A DNA stretch of 64,000 nucleotides from Nymphaea colorata (GCF_008831285.2 NC_045148.1:24255298-24319297); one strand, 5' to 3'; shown: positions 22,766 through 34,850, counted from the first letter of the stretch. Numbers and translations: made by a program. The notes: a model not told the origin generated them from the letters alone.

Positions 22766-24570
22766 AGTTGGGTGAGCAAGAGGATATATGATAGATTTAA
22801 GTAGTCTGGCATCAAATTTTACAAAAAAAAAAAACAGTTGAGAAGTCAACCAGATTCTGTTCGAATCCACTGCCATCTATGCTGGATCCAGTGGCAATTT
22901 CTGTTTTTTGATGCAAAACATGAGTTTTTTAATTACAAAAAAGTGGGGCATTTGGGCAGAAACATATGGAGCACATAGCTGATTAATTGCGTTTTGTGCC
23001 AAAGTTTGCTTCCACAATATTGTCTGCATCAGGTCCACACTTTTCCACTTTGGTGTACCATCATCACTAAATATTTTAGACGATAATAAGGTGGCGATTA
23101 TGAAATTCAAAATAATCAAAGTTTTGTCAACAACAGGTCTTAGCGACAAGATAAAAAGTAAGATTTGGCTGATTTTTTGCACTTGGTTTTTTGTTTGGAT
23201 TACAAAAATGATTTGGTATAATAAATATATTGATATGATTAAAATCTTGGGGGACAAAACCTAGTTTTATGAATCAGGTTTTCCAGGCTTCTCTACAAAA
23301 TGACTTTTGTCAAAAATTGGGTTTGTGGGAAACTCCGTTTTAAGTTACCCAAACATGCATAAAATTGTGTTTTGAAGGCAGTGCTTTGCCTCCAAAATGT
23401 AAATTTAGGCTGTCACTCAAACGGCCCCTATAGTAATTATTTCTCTAGGTATCTGTTGAATGATGGGAAGATAAATTTTCACATGAATTCTACAAAATGT
23501 TCATATTCTGTAGCTATGCTTCTCCATTATCCACGCCGGCACATGTGCAACAATATTAGGCACCAACTTCGAGAAAGCGGCAAATTGGTCATGAATTGCA
23601 CCAGCTAGAACATAACAAAAGGATTATTTTTATTATAAATAATTCAAGCCGGCATCAAGGATTGGTAAAGATGGTTAGATTTTGTGGTGTCCGATGCGAG
23701 TAAAACATTAACAGAATTGCCTCAAGGGAAGTACTTAGCGCAATTGAGCCGTAATTAAGGTGGCTGATATCAAAAGGGTCATCGTTTTGAATTCTATGGT
23801 TGCTGTCGTACATGGATAGACATTATAAGTGCATATAGATTCATGTCTGCAAAGTAAATGTGGTGAAAAAATTTCAACGTTAGGGGGTGAAAAAAGGTTA
23901 ATATTAGGAGGAATTTTAAGGTTTGACTGCTACCTCAACAACTGAACAACATTTAAGTTAGGAGATGATAGCTAAAATATATCAGAAGCAGAGAAAGTTA
24001 AGAACATGACGCCAGTCCACGAGGAAGATTGTAATTTTAAAATTGATTAATAACAGTGATTAAATCATAAAACAATAAGCTAGAAGCCAATTTGTGACAC
24101 TCAATAAAATAATCTGAAAACCGTATACTATATGGGACACGCTTCCTCCACAAAAGAGTGGCTGAACTTGTGAGGTGAGCACCTACTACTGTGATTGTCC
24201 TTCACGAGTTGCTCGGCCTCTACAGGCGTGTGCTTTTACCGATGATTGCCCACCCACTGCTATGAGTTGCTCGGCAAAGACCAGGGAAGATTCCGGCTGG
24301 ACTGGCCGGGATTTTGGTATTCGAAAGGGACTTCTTCCGCTTGTGTGGTGTCCACCATGTTGCTACTTCCTCTCCTTCGACTTTTCTTTGATGGTATCAC
24401 TTTCCTGACCAAAAATTCAGTTGTACAAAACTGGCATATTTATTAAGGCCACCAAATTTTCTTCCTTTAGTTCCTTAGATAAGGCAAAATCAATGAACAG
24501 TCTTGTCTTATCTTATCTACCAGCTTGATTGATTGCAAATGAACAGGAGAAAATTTCAACGTACTTGAAA
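22766..24570. other. Unrecognised intergenic sequence
   Basis: About 1.8 kb upstream of the copia LTR. A minus-strand frame at 23,257-22,877 (126 codons) has no domain I recognise and sits in low-complexity AT-rich DNA. The stretch 24,170-24,400 is more GC-rich, also without recognisable coding content. Confidence 0.4.
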
Positions 24571-24574
24571 GGCT

Positions 24575-25383
24575 CCCTTCTTGCTTAGGCACTCCATCTT
24601 AACTTTCTTTGCAAGTCAAAAAAAAAGTGGTTGTGACGTCTTGGTACTCACTTCTTATTCTTGGTTGTTTCTATTAAAGAGACTCATTCAAAAGGTGCAA
24701 CGCCAAATTCAAGCACAATCAGCTCCCGCGATATTAAAGGAACTTATCCAGATCTTGCAACGTCAAATTCAAAAGGAAGCAGCTATGGTGATATTAAAAG
24801 CAATCATTCAAATGTTGCAACGTCTCACAGCTATGGTGTTATTAAAGGAAAGCATTCAAACTTTGCAACGACAGATTCTAGAGGAACCAACTATGGCAAC
24901 GACAGTTGCAAGGAAAGAGCAACGTCTCACTTAAATGCAAACAGCAGAAGGAAAATGCAACGTCCCACTCAGTTTCCTCCAGTGCAACGTCATTCAATTA
25001 TGACATCAACAACAGCAAATGGCAAGTGTAAATCCAACGATCAAATAAATCCTGGTTTGGCTCACGTTTCTCAAACTGAAGCATTAGAAGGAGAAGAGAA
25101 AAAGAAAGATCACAATATTTCTGATCTGGAACGTTACAAAGAAAAGAGAAAAAAAAAGATCACAATATTTCTGATCTGGAACGTCATAAAGAAAAGATTT
25201 GATAGAATCAATTTCACAATGAGTCCTGCTACTTTATATATTGTATTGATAGACAAGAAACAATAATGTGAAAAACGGCAAGAAAGCCTTTCCTGGTGTG
25301 GACGTAGGTTCCTTTGAACCGAACCACGTAAAACCTTGTCTTCTTTCTTCTTGCCTCTCTCTTGTTCTTTTTTTTTTTCTTTA
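24575..25383 (+). repeat. Putative 5' LTR of Ty1-copia element
   Basis: Placed upstream of the primer-binding site at 25,384. Features fitting a U3-R-U5 layout: an array of ~60-bp direct repeats with GCAACGTC motifs (TGCAA at 24,696, 24,756 and 24,816, then degenerating), a second ~45-bp direct repeat (about 25,106-25,150 and 25,151-25,197, core gatcacaatatttctgatct), a TATA-like ctttatatattg (about 25,231) and a CT-rich U5. A 201-codon frame across the repeats (24,661-25,266) is most likely a by-product of the 60-bp period (20 codons). The left boundary is uncertain because no 3' LTR was found. Confidence 0.5.
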
Positions 25384-25396
25384 TGGTATCAGAGCC
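25384..25396 (+). promoter_or_regulatory. Primer-binding site (initiator Met-tRNA)
   Basis: TGGTATCAGAGCC, the standard plant Ty1-copia primer-binding site complementary to the 3' end of initiator methionine tRNA. It fixes the 3' end of the 5' LTR. Confidence 0.85.
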
Positions 25397-25608
25397 AGTA
25401 AAATCTTTCACTGGCAGATTGGTTTGGTGACCTTGACGGTGCAAGAAGCCGGCATTCAAGTGCCGCCGTTGATCGCCCGTGACTTTCTTTGGGGCATGAT
25501 TTATGAGAAGATCTCGGATTGATCTGTTTTGTGGAGCGTCCCTTCCTCAGTACTCCAGCTACCTACAGTCCAAATTTGCAGATCAATCCGATCATCGGTT
25601 GATTTTCT

Positions 25609-28600
25609 ATGAATTTTTCATTTGTGACCATGGCACCTTCTTCTTCAGCAGCTTCATCAACCTGTTTGCTTTACCCTTATCCAATGAATCTGAACGTGTC
25701 CAATTTTGTCTCTCTGAAGCTGATGCACACAAATTTTTTGCTGTGGAAGATGCAAATTTTAGCCCTCATTAAAAGTCAAGACATGGAGGGTTTTCTTACT
25801 GGTTCGTCCCATGCCCCACCGAGCCATATTATTGATCCCATTGATCCGCAACAGTTGATCTCCAATCCCAAGTTTGAATCATGGCGTCGATCATATTGTC
25901 TTATAAAAGGATGGATTATCGGTATGTTGTCTGAAAACGTCCTTGGATTAGTTGTTGGACTTAACTCTTCTCAAGAGATTTGGTCCACTCTTGTTGATCC
26001 TTTTTCCCAAGAATCCCAAGAACAAGGATTTCATCTTACTCACATGCCTACAACATGTAAAAAAGGTAATGATGCCCTTGAAGTCTATGTTGCCAAGTTC
26101 AAAGCCATTTGTGATGACTTGGCCGCTATAGGAAAATCTGTTGGAGACAAAGAAAAAGCCTTTTGACTTCTCCAAGAATTAGGAAGAGGCTATGACCCCT
26201 TCGTTATGGCTATGCTCAAGCCACCGGTACCCTCTTACAAAGAACTAGACTCCCTATTGCAAAGTCTAGAAGTGAGAAACAAATTTCTCAATTCCGACAC
26301 CTCGCCTCAAGTTGCCTTCTGCGCTCAACGTGAAGGTGGCCGAAACAGATATCGGGGCACTTATCATTACTCGCGAGGAAGAGGATGGTACAATAGATGA
26401 GGACATGGAGGGGAATTCAACAATTTCAATCCCTCTCACAGAGGAGGCTACAATTCAAACCACACAAATCCTCCTCAAACACCAAAAATCGATGGTGCAC
26501 CCAACTCTTCCAAAGGTATCATATGCCAAATCTGCAACAAAAGAAATCACTCGGTGATGAAGTGTTACAATCGATTTAATCATTCCTTCATAGAGGAAGA
26601 TGCCACTCAAGCCCTCGCAACTATCACTACCGATAATTAGCATGATTTTGGCTGGCTGGTCGACAATGGAGCTACTGCGCATATGACAGGAGATGCAGGT
26701 AAACTTAAGAATATCTCCCCTAATTTTGGCTCTGATACAGTTATTGTTGGGAAAGGGTAGTGTATCCCAATCACTCACATTGGAGAGGCTGATATATCTC
26801 CAAATCTTTCTCTTAAGGATGTTCTTTATGTTCCACGTCTCACTAAAGATCTCATTTCTGTTAGCAAATTGACTAACGATGTTCCATATGATTTTGAATT
26901 CACTTCTGGCCAATGCATTCTAAAGGACAGGAGGACGGGCAGAATAATGGCAACAGGGACTGAACATGGTGGACTTTCAGCGATCAAGTAGTAAATAATG
27001 GCAGCGATCATAAGGCCTTCTTTTCTTCTAGATTCCGGCGGGTGACGAAGGATTTTTGGCATGCACGTTTGGGACATCCTCAGTCTAGTGTTCTCTCTTT
27101 TCTAAAAAATCAGAAATATATTGATGTTTTACCTAATGGTTCTCTTTCAGTTTGTGCTAGTTGTCAAATGGAAAAATCTTGCAAACTACCTTTTATTGAG
27201 AAAGATGATATTATTTATTTGCCACTGGAAAAAATTCATAGTGACCTATGAGGACCGGCTCCTATTTTATCCAGAGAGGGATATCGGTTTTATGCTATAT
27301 TTGTTGATGACAATAGCTGCTTTACATGGTTTTACCCATGTAATCTGAAATCTGAATTCTTTGATGCATTTGTTCATTTTCACAAAATGGTCGAGTGTCA
27401 ATTTGACAGGAAAAAAAAAATTTCCAAAGTGATGGAGGAGGCGAATACACTAGTTCTCGCTTTATAGAATGTCTTGACAACCTTGGAATTAAACGACAAT
27501 ACTCCTGCCCCAAAACGCCTGAGCAAAATGGCAAAGCAGATCGCAAACATCATTCTATCACTGAATTGGGCCTCACATTGCTTTTTCATTCAAATGTGCC
27601 AAAGAGTTTCTGGGCTGATGCTTTTTCCGCTGCTGTTTTTCTCATGAATAGGCTTCCCACTACAACGTTATCTATGGAATCACCTTTCTCCATAATATTT
27701 AAAAGGATTCCTGACTATTCCAGCATGAGGATTTTTGGCAGCTGGTGTTTTTCTTATTTGAAAGGATATGCTCGCAACAAATTTGACCCAAAATCTGTTC
27801 CATGTGTCTTCATTGGATATAGCACATTACACAAGGGTTATAAATGCTTCGAACTAAATTCCAGATGTTTATACATATCAAGGCGTGTCGTATTTGATGA
27901 AAATTCATTCCCTTTCAAACATCCATCTTCTCTCTACAAGGACGACATCATGGATAGTGATTTTACATCTTTTGTTGATGTCGACACCACAAGTGATGGA
28001 AACATGCCAAATTCTGCTCACCATGAATCTGGTCCCAACCCTACACCAAATCCTCGTCTTAATGTCTATGATGATCTCCAGCAAGATGTGTCACTTGTTA
28101 GACATTTTGATACTAATAGTACTGCAGCCGATCCAACTCACATGATCCAACATCCACCTCTACATCAAATCTACATCATTCAGAGACTGATGGTATCACA
28201 AATCCTCTATCGACCTGTATTTATAACCCAAGCGGTGGCAACTCGAACCATGACCACTAGAGCTATGGCTGGAATTCATAAACCTAATCCTAAATATGCC
28301 AATGTTCATATAATTTATTCCAATATTCCCAAAGAGCCCAAAAGAATCCAATAAGCTCTTCAGCATGATGGATGGAGAGCGGCCATGGAAGAAGAAATGA
28401 GTGCGTTGCGATCTAATAATACATGGGATTTAGTTCCAAGAGACAAATCCATGAATGTCGTTGGATCAAAATGGGTTTTCAAAACCAAACTCAAAGCTGA
28501 TGGAAGTATTGATCATTTGAAGGATCGTTTGGTTGCCTGAGGCTTCACTCAAGTAGAAGGAATCGATTATCAAGAGACTTTTTCTCCTGTCATCTGACCA

Positions 28601-29751
28601 ACTACTATACGGCTTGTATTTTCTATTGCTACCGTCTTCAATTGGAGCATAAAACAATTAGACGTCAAAAATGCCTACCTCCATGGATCTCTTCATGAAA
28701 CTGTTTATATGTCTCAACCTCCAGGTTTTGAAGATCCTCTTCTACCGCATCATGTTTGCCGTCTTTGAAAGGCATTATATGTACTCAAGCAAGCATCTAG
28801 AACTTGATTTCAATGACTAAGTGATTTTCTTTTCACGTATGGTTTTCAGAGTTGCTATTCCGATCCATTTATGTTTGTATTTCATGACAACAACCATTGT
28901 ATCATTCTCCTAGTTTATGTTGATGATAAGGTTCATACAGGCAGCTCCTCCAGCTTGATTCAAAATGTCATCTCTAAGCTTGAAGTCGAATTTCCAGTGA
29001 AAGATATGGGGCAGCTAAGTTACTTTCTTGGGATCGAAGTCGTGCACACTCATGATGGGCTATTTCCCAATCAAACAAAGTATGCTCAAGATATTGTGGA
29101 GGGAGCTCAAATGCTTGATTGTAAACCTATGGCCAGTACTATGGCAGGAAAACAAGATCTGCTGGATACTACTCCTTTTTCAGATCCAACCCTCTACCGA
29201 GCCATAGTTGGAGCATTACAATATTTAACGATCACAGGATCAGAGATATCTTTTTCAGTGAATTTTATCAGTCAATTTATGCAACACCCTACTCAGGCTC
29301 ATTTCAAACTTGCCAAGCGTATTCTCCGATATGTCAAAGGAACCTCTGATTATGGTATTCGCATTCTTTCCCAAAGCACCATGGATCTATACGCTTTCTC
29401 TGATGCGGATTAGGTTGGATGTCATCTCGATCCACCACAGGGTATTGTACATTTCTAGGAGCTAATTGTCTCTCCTGGAGTGCAAAGAAGTAATCTACCA
29501 TTGCTCGAACTAGCGCCGAAGCGGAATATCACTCTATGGCATCAACTGCTGCAGAATTGTCTTGGCTCCTTCAAGTTCTTTGAGATATTGGCATTACAAT
29601 TGACAAAGTGCTCATCCTTCATTGTGACAATATCAGCGCACTTTATCTAGCCAAAAATCCTGTTCTCCACAATTGGTTAAAACACAATCAAATTGATTAT
29701 CATTTACTATGGATTGCCACAAGAACCTCTGATTATGAGATGGTAGGTTGA
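25609..29751 (+). pseudogene. Ty1-copia gag-pol, many stops, no 3' LTR found
   Basis: Domain order is typical copia. Gag (from about 25,609) ends in a CCHC knuckle CQICNKRNHSVMKC (about 26,521-26,562). Protease active site DNGATAHMT is near 26,667. GAG-pre-integrase (FWHARLGHP) starts near 27,053, the integrase core spans about 27,230-27,760, and reverse transcriptase with an intact YVDD box (about 28,915) and RNase H (about 29,500-29,750) follow. Integrase positions 1 and 2 of the DDE triad are visible, but the expected glutamate after QNGKA is aspartate. Stops occur at 26,164, 26,398, 26,638, 26,758, 27,249, 28,352, 28,538, 28,595, 28,766, 28,805, 28,814, 29,411, 29,491, 29,581 and 29,749, with frame changes near 26,965, 27,415 and 29,430. 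Coding similarity ends within RNase H and no 3' LTR follows. Non-functional. Confidence 0.85.
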
Positions 29752-29900
29752 AAAGTGCGACCTGCCATGTCGCACTTTGATAATTCAATCCAAGCTAGTG
29801 TATTATCATGTAATTTTTATCAAGATCTGCATAACGATAACAGGAAGAATCCGGCGAGAAAGGCGCCCTTCACTGATATAAAAATATTAACACTTGGATT
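29752..29900. other. Copia 3' junction sequence
   Basis: Directly after the copia remnant comes a perfect 9-bp inverted repeat (aagtgcgac / gtcgcactt, 29,753-29,777). Next is a piece (acaggaagaatccggcgaga, about 29,840) that matches 31,087 inside the second copia remnant. This suggests recombination or template switching at the 3' end. Confidence 0.4.
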
Positions 29901-30880
29901 TTTTTTTTTAAAAAAACATAATCAGACAATGTATAAAAACTAATAAAAAACAATAAGGGGTGGACTGAATCAAATTGATTTAGTATAGATTTGAACAAAT
30001 CGGCTGATTCAGGCCAATATTTCCAACTAATCTGATGAGATAGTTTGACTAGCAAGATACAGTGTACTCAACTTGATCCCATCCTTGCTTCATTTACGTT
30101 GGTTAAAAGTAAACTATGCATGCTATTATATGGATATTTGCACTAACCAAGCAACAGAGTAGTTGCATTTTTTTTTTAAAAAAAGCATTAAATGTGTGAA
30201 AAATAAGTCAGCCTAATAAGAAGATAAAAACTGCCGTTTCATTTTTGAAAAAAATTCCATAGCAAAAAAACTCGTTTTTCTGCATTATTCTCATTTTTCC
30301 TTTTTTTCACTTTAGGCGTTTTTTTCGCTCTTTTCTATTGTCAAACTGCTTGTTTCCACTTTCCAATTCTTATTTATTTCTTATCTATTTTTTTTAATGT
30401 TGCCTTATTAGTTTCCCATTCATCATTGAGAAAAATGTCTCCATTTAAAAGGCAAAAACAATCTTTGTGACTATGGTTGAAGCCCAGATTTGGGAATCTT
30501 TAAAAAAAAAGTTCAAATTGACAACTTTGATTTGGGACTGAATAGAGTGGAAAACTGGTAAAGGAAAATAAGATAAGAGCGGCCAAGAAAAAGTCTCATT
30601 GATGTAATCATTAGTTGTGCAGCTGGATTTGGAATTGTGAAGCAATATGTTCCAAAGCAATAGACCTGAGTTTTCTTCAATTTGTAAAGAAACGCACAAA
30701 TTTTCTACAAGTGAATCCATACATAAATTAAAGACCCAGCTTCTTCTTCTGTTCATGCATGTTCTACATAACAAATTTGACAAGCATGACTGCCTGGTCA
30801 GTCACCTCAGTCACTTGTCTTTCTTTTGTGTTTTTCTTCCTTCACCTTGATTGTGGTTCTCGGCCAAAAGGACAGAAGCA
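29900..30880 (+). pseudogene. LRR-RLK upstream block B with remnant 5' end
   Basis: Second + strand copy of the receptor-kinase upstream region, collinear with blocks at 17.4-18.4 and 41.9-42.5 kb. Landmarks: ctaatctgatgagatagttt (30,030), the T-rich stretch at 30,290-30,430, gattgaatag-type segment (30,536), ggatttggaattgtgaagca (30,625) and the leader about 30,695-30,720. Near 30,787 a degraded start is followed by sequence equivalent to the signal peptide (gtcacctcagtcacttgtct) and ttgattgtggttctcggcca, also seen at 10.9 kb (-). Similarity stops at about 30,875, where copia-2 sequence begins. Confidence 0.65.
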
Positions 30881-31327
30881 AATATGACTGCCTGAGTTTC
30901 TGACTCAGTGAAGGGATGAGAGAACCTGCTGTCGAGCTGAACCTGTAGGCTTAGAATAGGAGCTGCCGAGAGGAGTTTTCTGGAGATGATTCGTGAGGAT
31001 CTGCAATGGGCTCATCACTGACATCCGCAGCAGATAAATTCAGTCGACCCTGAGAAATTCCTGCGATAGGGGTTGCTGCCGGAGTACAGGAAGAATCCAG
31101 CGAGAAAGGTGCCCTTCCCTGACTTCCTTTCCTGCTGTTCTCTGGAATAATTTGCGGGAGATGAAGGTGCATCAGGCGGGAAAGAGGAAGGCTGACGCTG
31201 ATTCTTCAGGCGATTCTAGCTGTCGAGAAAAAGATTCTTCCAATTCCAGGTGTCTGAAGAACCTCTCTACAAGAGCTTGGATTTTTTGGAGTTAACCGAA
31301 GGGAGCAGTCGATTTCCCTCTCGTTTT
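30881..31327 (-). pseudogene. Second copia remnant: post-PBS leader/internal region
   Basis: Lies immediately 3' (minus strand) of the primer-binding-like site at 31,328-31,337. Only short frames, rich in Ser and Pro, are present; no recognisable protease, integrase or reverse transcriptase remains. It abuts the receptor-kinase 5' remnant at 30,875, so this element or a rearrangement through it truncated that gene. Confidence 0.4.
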
Positions 31328-31337
31328 GCTCTGATAA
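31328..31337 (-). promoter_or_regulatory. Primer-binding-like site of copia-2
   Basis: The minus strand reads TTATCAGAGC, one base different from the core of the Met-tRNA primer-binding site used by the first copia element (GTATCAGAGC). Confidence 0.45.
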
Positions 31338-31990
31338 CAAGAGAAAACTTAATGAAGAAAACAGAGGAAGCACGAAAGATAAAGCTGGAGAGAACTTGTT
31401 TTTTTTTATTCCTTTGAACAACATATATATAGTACAGAAAAGGTTATTGGTTACAAGATTTTTGGTATACAAGATCATGATAATACACAATTTCTTGAAA
31501 AATTGACAAAAAAATATTTATCACTTACATTTACAAGATCCACAATTTTTGGAGTGGATGAAGGATTACAAAAAGGAAGGTTATAACGGAACAAATCTGC
31601 CGTGTCTCCCTTTTAAGTAATTTCAGTAATTTCGATTTTATCAATCTTCCCAATGTCTTCCTTAATTTCTGTCTTCCTATTGATATCAAGATCCTCAGCA
31701 TCGTCAGAAATTTCCTTGATTTTCAGCACGTTCTTATTTTGAATATTCCTAAAATCACGTTTTGCTGATTTGCGTGATTAACCACCGACAATGTAGTCTG
31801 CATAACAATAACAGATCTTGATAAGAGATCTGATCCCTTTTTTCTTGACACTTTGTTTATCAGACAGGATTTGCATGATTATCTTACCTAAAATGGTCCG
31901 GCCTGTACTCTATATATTGAGAGTCCATCTTCTCACAAGAACATCAGAGAATGAATAAAGAGAGAGCTCCCACAGTACATGCTTGAGACA
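31338..31990 (-). repeat. Putative LTR of copia-2
   Basis: Read on the minus strand towards the primer-binding-like site there is a TATA-like tactatatatatg (about 31,436-31,424), then ggaataaaaa (AATAAA-type signal, about 31,412) and a CT-rich U5 ending before 31,338, as expected of an LTR. The outer edge near 31,990 is a guess. A direct repeat gtacatgcttgag occurs at about 31,976 and 31,999. Confidence 0.45.
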
Positions 31991-33099
31991 TTACCAGGTA
32001 CATGCTTGAGCTTTTTTTTTTCTTTTTCTATGTTTTAACACTTCTTCCATAGGAGGCTGGTAGAGTGTGCACGCATTTGCTTAGTTATATATCCACTAGC
32101 ATATGTGATATGAGGTTCTAATAGAGTATTCTCACGCCTATGCAGTTACAGTTTGAACATGGGAAGTAGGAGCTACGGCCGTTGCCTCAGAGGAACAAGC
32201 TTGAGGCATGGCTTAAGAAAACACTGTTTTTACTAGGCCTACTGAATCAAACCGATCTAGCAGAAAAACCAGCGATCTCAACCTACTTTAAAAATGGATG
32301 AAACGTCTAACGTGAAGTTTAAACATGCATTACAAGACTAGAATCATACATTTCTGCCTATGATGAAGCATGATAAGCATTCACACTTGGCGACAAACTA
32401 TGAAACCAGTGACATTTTCAAGGAATTGATTTGTGTCTTGTGCATTTGGGTAGGCCAGCAGGCCTAGGGTGAGCACTCAAGGATTAAACATACCTCGGGA
32501 AGTGGTGCCAAGTGAAGAGGAAAAGAGGATAATGCCTCAGACGGAGGAATTCGAGGTGATGGTGGATGCAGTTATCAATCCAAATACTGATATGGTCTGC
32601 AACAAGCGAAGGCTACCCGTCTTTGTGGCTCTAACAGATCCCTGAACTCGCTCTCTTAACATTCTTCATTGCCTTACCATTCTTTCCACGTATATGTGTT
32701 CGCTTGGATGCTATAAAGAATTTTCCATTGTGAGAAGTTGTGACGCGTTTGGAGGATGACTACTTAAGATAGAAGTAAAAACTTTTACCTGGCAAAATCT
32801 TATCGATTCTCTTACTGGGTGGCGTTTTTCTTTTGGCATATGATTGTTGCGTGCACTGGCCAGCACACGCAACTCCAACTCCTCTTTTGAGTTTTGAGTC
32901 CCACCACCCACTTCCTCCCTTTCTCTTATACGTATTCTGTATTCCTTTATTGTTTTTGACAATTTTTGCAAAATCATTGACAATTTGTCACTTAATTATA
33001 TGTTCTCTCTCTCTTTCTACCCTTTATCTAGATATCATGCCTTTCCATGTGACTTAAGCAAAAGAATTGGAATTGCCTCGTCATTCACTTGGTAAGATG
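31991..33099. other. Unrecognised intergenic sequence
   Basis: No recognisable gene. A minus-strand frame at 32,983-32,711 (90 codons) has a basic, charged product with no domain I know and no obvious promoter. Confidence 0.4.
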
Positions 33100-33545
33100 G
33101 ATAGACTTTGAATGTCATTTTCCATCTTGAATGCATGTCCGATTGAACCGTTCCCAAAAAAAAACAGATATAGGAAAAAAATTAATCTCTGATTAAGAAA
33201 CTGATCATATTCGGATTTAAGAAATAACATCTGACTGGTTTCTGATTCAGATTCTGATAGATATAAGTATCGGATCAGATACCAATTCAGATCAGATTTT
33301 GTTTTAAGTAATTACTCATATACAATGCTCTTACCTTTTGAAAATTTTACTAGATACAGTTCAAAATTTGGATTTGGAATGTGAAACCAGATCTTGAATT
33401 CAGATTCAGAGAAAATATCTTTCCAGTCTATGAAATCTGAATTCGAATACCAATATATGAATACCTAAAGAAACACCAATATGTGAATACCTAAAGCAAC
33501 GGATATGATGAAGAGTATACCCAATTTAAATCCAATCCATTAACA
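33100..33545. repeat. GATTCAGATTC-type dispersed repeat
   Basis: Degenerate alternation of ATTCGGATTTAAG, GATTCAGATTC and GATCAGAT motifs, ending ccattaacatccccac. Same family as those at 4.68, 19.2, 34.26 and 38.87 kb. Two near-identical 24-bp stretches (caatatatgaatacctaaag / caatatgtgaatacctaaag) lie about 27 bp apart near 33,451-33,500. Confidence 0.5.
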
Positions 33546-33591
33546 TCCCCACTTGCAAAGAACATTGCTTTAGACAGAGAAAGAAAGAAAG

Positions 33592-33830
33592 GCAGTGGGG
33601 GCCGAAGACCTTCCCGTTCCAATCGAAGACGTCATTGATGGCCATCTTCTGAAGGAAACCAATGGTACCGCAACTGAAAGACCAGCTGCTTGGAATGAGC
33701 TGTTGGTGACGATGATGGACATAAGGCTGTCATGTTCATTGGAGTCTCCAATTGTAAGAATGGACATGAAGGAGGTAGTCGCCAGGCTTAAAGGATACCA
33801 CAGAAGGCTTCTTCTTTTGAAAAATGTCAG
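33592..33830 (+). pseudogene. LRR-RLK kinase C-terminal fragment
   Basis: The frame encodes a segment aligning to the last ~75 residues of the receptor kinase at 46.2-46.4 kb: HLLKETNGTATERPAAWNEL against HLLDESNNTATERSAARNEL, then SCSLESPIVRMDMKEVVARL against SCSRESPNERMEMKEVVAGL. This is kinase subdomains X-XI and the C-tail. The rest of exon 2 and all of exon 1 are missing. Together with the 5' remnant at 29.9-30.9 kb it brackets what was probably one gene, whose middle is now copia-2 and unrelated DNA. Confidence 0.75.
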
Positions 33831-34255
33831 AAAAACTTTCTTTATTTCACAACAGATTAAACCCCTGAGCCTAATAAGCCCCATCGCCATCTCTTGGGCA
33901 TGGTCGTGCTGTGAACATCAAAGATGAGGGTCACAGTCGACTGTAAGTTGAATTTCTCAAGTAATCTTCTCCTGCTTTTGAATATGCTAAGAATAACTTT
34001 TATTGCAAAACCAAAAGGCCACCACCCAAATATGGAACCATTTCTCAATGTCCACAAGCTCCAGCATGCTGATACTCTTGGAGAAGCTGAAGTTATTCCG
34101 CAACTTCTCATTCAGCACATCGTGAACAGTCCTCACCGATACTCTTGGAGGAGTTGGGAGGACTCAAGAGAACGACTGACCATGGTTTCCTTGAAAATCG
34201 ATGGACCTAAGAACAAAAAATAAAAATGTAAAATATTAGAAAAGTGAGAAAATCA
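33831..34255. other. Unrecognised segment with a 99-codon frame
   Basis: A + strand frame at 33,924-34,223 starts at ATG and encodes a 99-residue product with no recognisable domain. Direct repeats gatactcttggagaagctga (34,071) and gatactcttggaggagttgg (34,138) occur within it. I do not call it a gene. Confidence 0.3.
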
Positions 34256-34850
34256 GCATGGATAGTTGCCAATGGATCCGATTCAAATAAAATATATTCT
34301 TGACCGTACGGATACTTATATACTCAGATTCGAGTTTGGATACGAATTTAAAAAATTATGTCCAAATTTGGATCCAAAATCAGATTCCACAATCTGAATG
34401 TGATTTTTTTCCTCATCCAAAACTGAACCCAAAATCAGATTTCATAATTTGAATCTGATCTAAATCCATTTTTTTCATCCTAATCTAAATCTGAAATCAG
34501 TTGTCACAATCAGAATCCAACCAGAATCCTATTTTTAAGTTCAAATATGAATTTGAATCTGAATCCATATTTTGAACTGAATCTGGCTGATTTACAAACT
34601 GTAAAAGCATTGAATAAAGAATTTTTATTTAAATCTAAGTCCCATCTGGATCTGATCCAATATTTTTGTATATTTGAATCTGAACTGAATTCAACTGAAT
34701 ATAACTAAATCTGAATCCGTTCGAATATTTATGCATATATGAATCTAAATCTAATCAGATGTCATTTCTTGATTTCCAATCTTATCAAATTTTTTAGTTG
34801 GTTAGTAAATTTTTTAGTCAAGTCAAATCACACATATTGACATCCTTAGG
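34256..34850. repeat. AATCTGAATC-type dispersed repeat
   Basis: The longest copy of this family, about 600 bp of degenerate AATCTGAATC, GATCCAAAATCAG and CAGATTC motifs. It starts gttgccaatggatccgattc and ends atattgacatcctta. The ends resemble a degenerate inverted pair (TAGTTGCCAAT / ATTGACATCCTTA), so it may be a miniature transposon family. Confidence 0.5.

Noticed and set aside
22877-23257. 126-codon minus-strand frame
   Set aside because: AT-rich, no recognisable domain, starts from a non-ATG or poor context, and no promoter or repeat support.
24661-25266. 201-codon open frame rich in Ser, Asn and Gly
   Set aside because: It tracks a 60-bp tandem repeat in the putative copia LTR, where a period divisible by three keeps a frame open. 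No domain, and it lies upstream of the primer-binding site.
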